From an uncultured Oscillospiraceae bacterium (lineage in GTDB: Bacteria > Bacillota > Clostridia > Oscillospirales > Ruminococcaceae): a stretch of DNA of 14,887 bases. The notes beneath the pieces are model-generated. The model worked only from the letters and a program-made list of their open reading frames with translations, made no database searches and was not told the origin of the DNA. A program made the translations under genes and the position numbers. Location of the stretch: positions 1 to 14,887 of the forward strand of contig CATXYA010000006.1 in assembly GCA_958403605.1 (NCBI GenBank). Reading direction: 5' to 3'. Positions 14,253 to 14,887 of this stretch are shown piece by piece (position 1 is the first letter of the stretch; every line of letters starts with the position of its first letter).

Positions 14253-14295
14253 ATGAAAAAAGCATCCTCCACGGGGATTTCCCGGAAGGATGCTT
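14253..14295 (-). terminator. Rho-independent terminator for the TetR gene
   Basis: AAGCATCCT (14260-14268) and AGGATGCTT (14287-14295) form a perfect 9-bp outer stem, with an inner CGGG/CCCG pairing. On the minus strand the stem is followed by TTTTTCATTTTT. It lies about 68 bases beyond the TetR stop codon and separates that gene from the sugar operon, supporting an independent operon promoter. Confidence 0.85.
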
Positions 14296-14362
14296 GTAAA
14301 AGCGAACACATTTTCCGATTCTGTAAATTGACGCGGCAGGAGCGGCGCCCTTAAAATGAAGA

Positions 14363-14887
14363 TCAGGAAGAGCGTTTCTGCTTTTCAGGAAGCTCAGTGC
14401 CCTGCAGCACGGGCCAGGTCATGCGGTAGAGCTGCTGCGCCATGGAGACGGGCGTTTCCCGCATGCCGCTTTGCAGCCAGTATTCCACAAGGCCGATGTG
14501 CGCGGCAACAATGTAGGCCAGCATCACATCGCTTTTTCCTTCGGCCGCGTGGGCGGAAGAGGGCGCGCCGCCGGAAAAGTGCTTTGCCTGCCAGACGGCC
14601 ATAGCCTCCGCGCGCATTCCCTCCCGAAATTCCGGCAGCCCGTTTTTTCCCAGCATCGCACGGTAGAGCTTGTGCTTCAGGGCGATATATTGATAAAGCC
14701 TTGTGTAGTAATCCACAAAGTTCTCCTCGGTGAAAGACGCCATGCGCTCATAATCCGTGGAGATCATCGTGGCGCCGCAGTTGGTGTGCTCGACGACGCA
14801 GGAGAGAAAATCCTGTTTGCAGGGGAAGTGGGAATAAAAAGCGGTGCGGGAAATACCGGCCTTTGCAACCAATTCTCGGACGGTGAT
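14363..14887 (-). CDS. TetR-family transcriptional regulator (5' end outside window)
   Basis: The 174 visible residues read in frame to the right edge, so the true start lies outside the window. The first residues, ITVRELVAKAGISRTAFYSHFPCKQDFL, are the second half of a TetR N-terminal HTH, with recognition helix around SRTAFYSHF. An apparent start at 14872 is TTG encoding the Leu of REL inside the HTH and is rejected. The C-terminal ligand-binding domain (about residue 45 on) is helical with IALKHKLYRAMLGKNGLPEF and HIGLVEYWLQSGM, similar to the TetR_C domains of Firmicutes regulators of unknown ligand. It lies upstream of the sugar operon on the same strand but has its own terminator. Local control of the operon is possible, not shown. 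Confidence 0.85.
   Translation of the reverse strand: MTVRELVAKAGISRTAFYSHFPCKQDFLSCVVEHTNCGATMISTDYERMASFTEENFVDYYTRLYQYIALKHKLYRAMLGKNGLPEFREGMRAEAMAVWQAKHFSGGAPSSAHAAEGKSDVMLAYIVAAHIGLVEYWLQSGMRETPVSMAQQLYRMTWPVLQGTELPEKQKRSS

Overview
This window looks like chromosomal DNA of a gut-type Clostridia member, most likely an Oscillospirales or Lachnospirales relative. The evidence is a GC-rich coding sequence, AGGAGG-type ribosome binding sites, AT-rich control regions, a lipoprotein sugar-binding protein and Firmicutes-type regulators. The genus cannot be fixed from the sequence alone.

Left part (1-1807): a GC-rich cluster of three palindromes (13-98) and a strong terminator hairpin (141-172) are followed by a small XRE repressor gene on the minus strand (191-421). 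Next is a 350-base AT-rich control region with several dyads. A plus-strand gene (773-1453) for a Rossmann/SLOG-like protein with a C-terminal HTH-like segment has its own extended -10 promoter and terminator. The interval 1500-1740 is gene-poor.

Main part (about 14069 down to 1741, all minus strand): a 12-kb carbohydrate operon. In transcription order it encodes a sugar-binding lipoprotein, a double-domain ABC ATPase, an RbsC-type permease, a GH3 enzyme, three tandem paralogous seven-bladed-propeller 'lactonase' proteins, a second GH3 enzyme, a beta-phosphoglucomutase and an AraC regulator. Gaps are short, one gene pair overlaps by ATGA, and the only terminator I find downstream is at 1741-1774, after the AraC gene. 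A partial TetR regulator gene with its own terminator lies upstream and runs off the right edge.

Biological reading: both GH3 proteins lack a signal peptide and carry the His-Asp dyad motif (KHFPGDG....DQH) of the NagZ/Nag3 subfamily. Members of that subfamily have been shown to be retaining beta-glycoside phosphorylases that release beta-sugar-1-phosphates. The second GH3 gene is translationally coupled to a beta-phosphoglucomutase gene, whose product would convert beta-glucose-1-phosphate to glucose-6-phosphate. The simplest model is ABC import of an intact beta-glucoside, phosphorolysis in the cytoplasm, and kinase-free entry into glycolysis. The three propeller proteins, one with an altered PRH motif, are the unexplained component; they may act on the aglycone or on a lactone form of the substrate.
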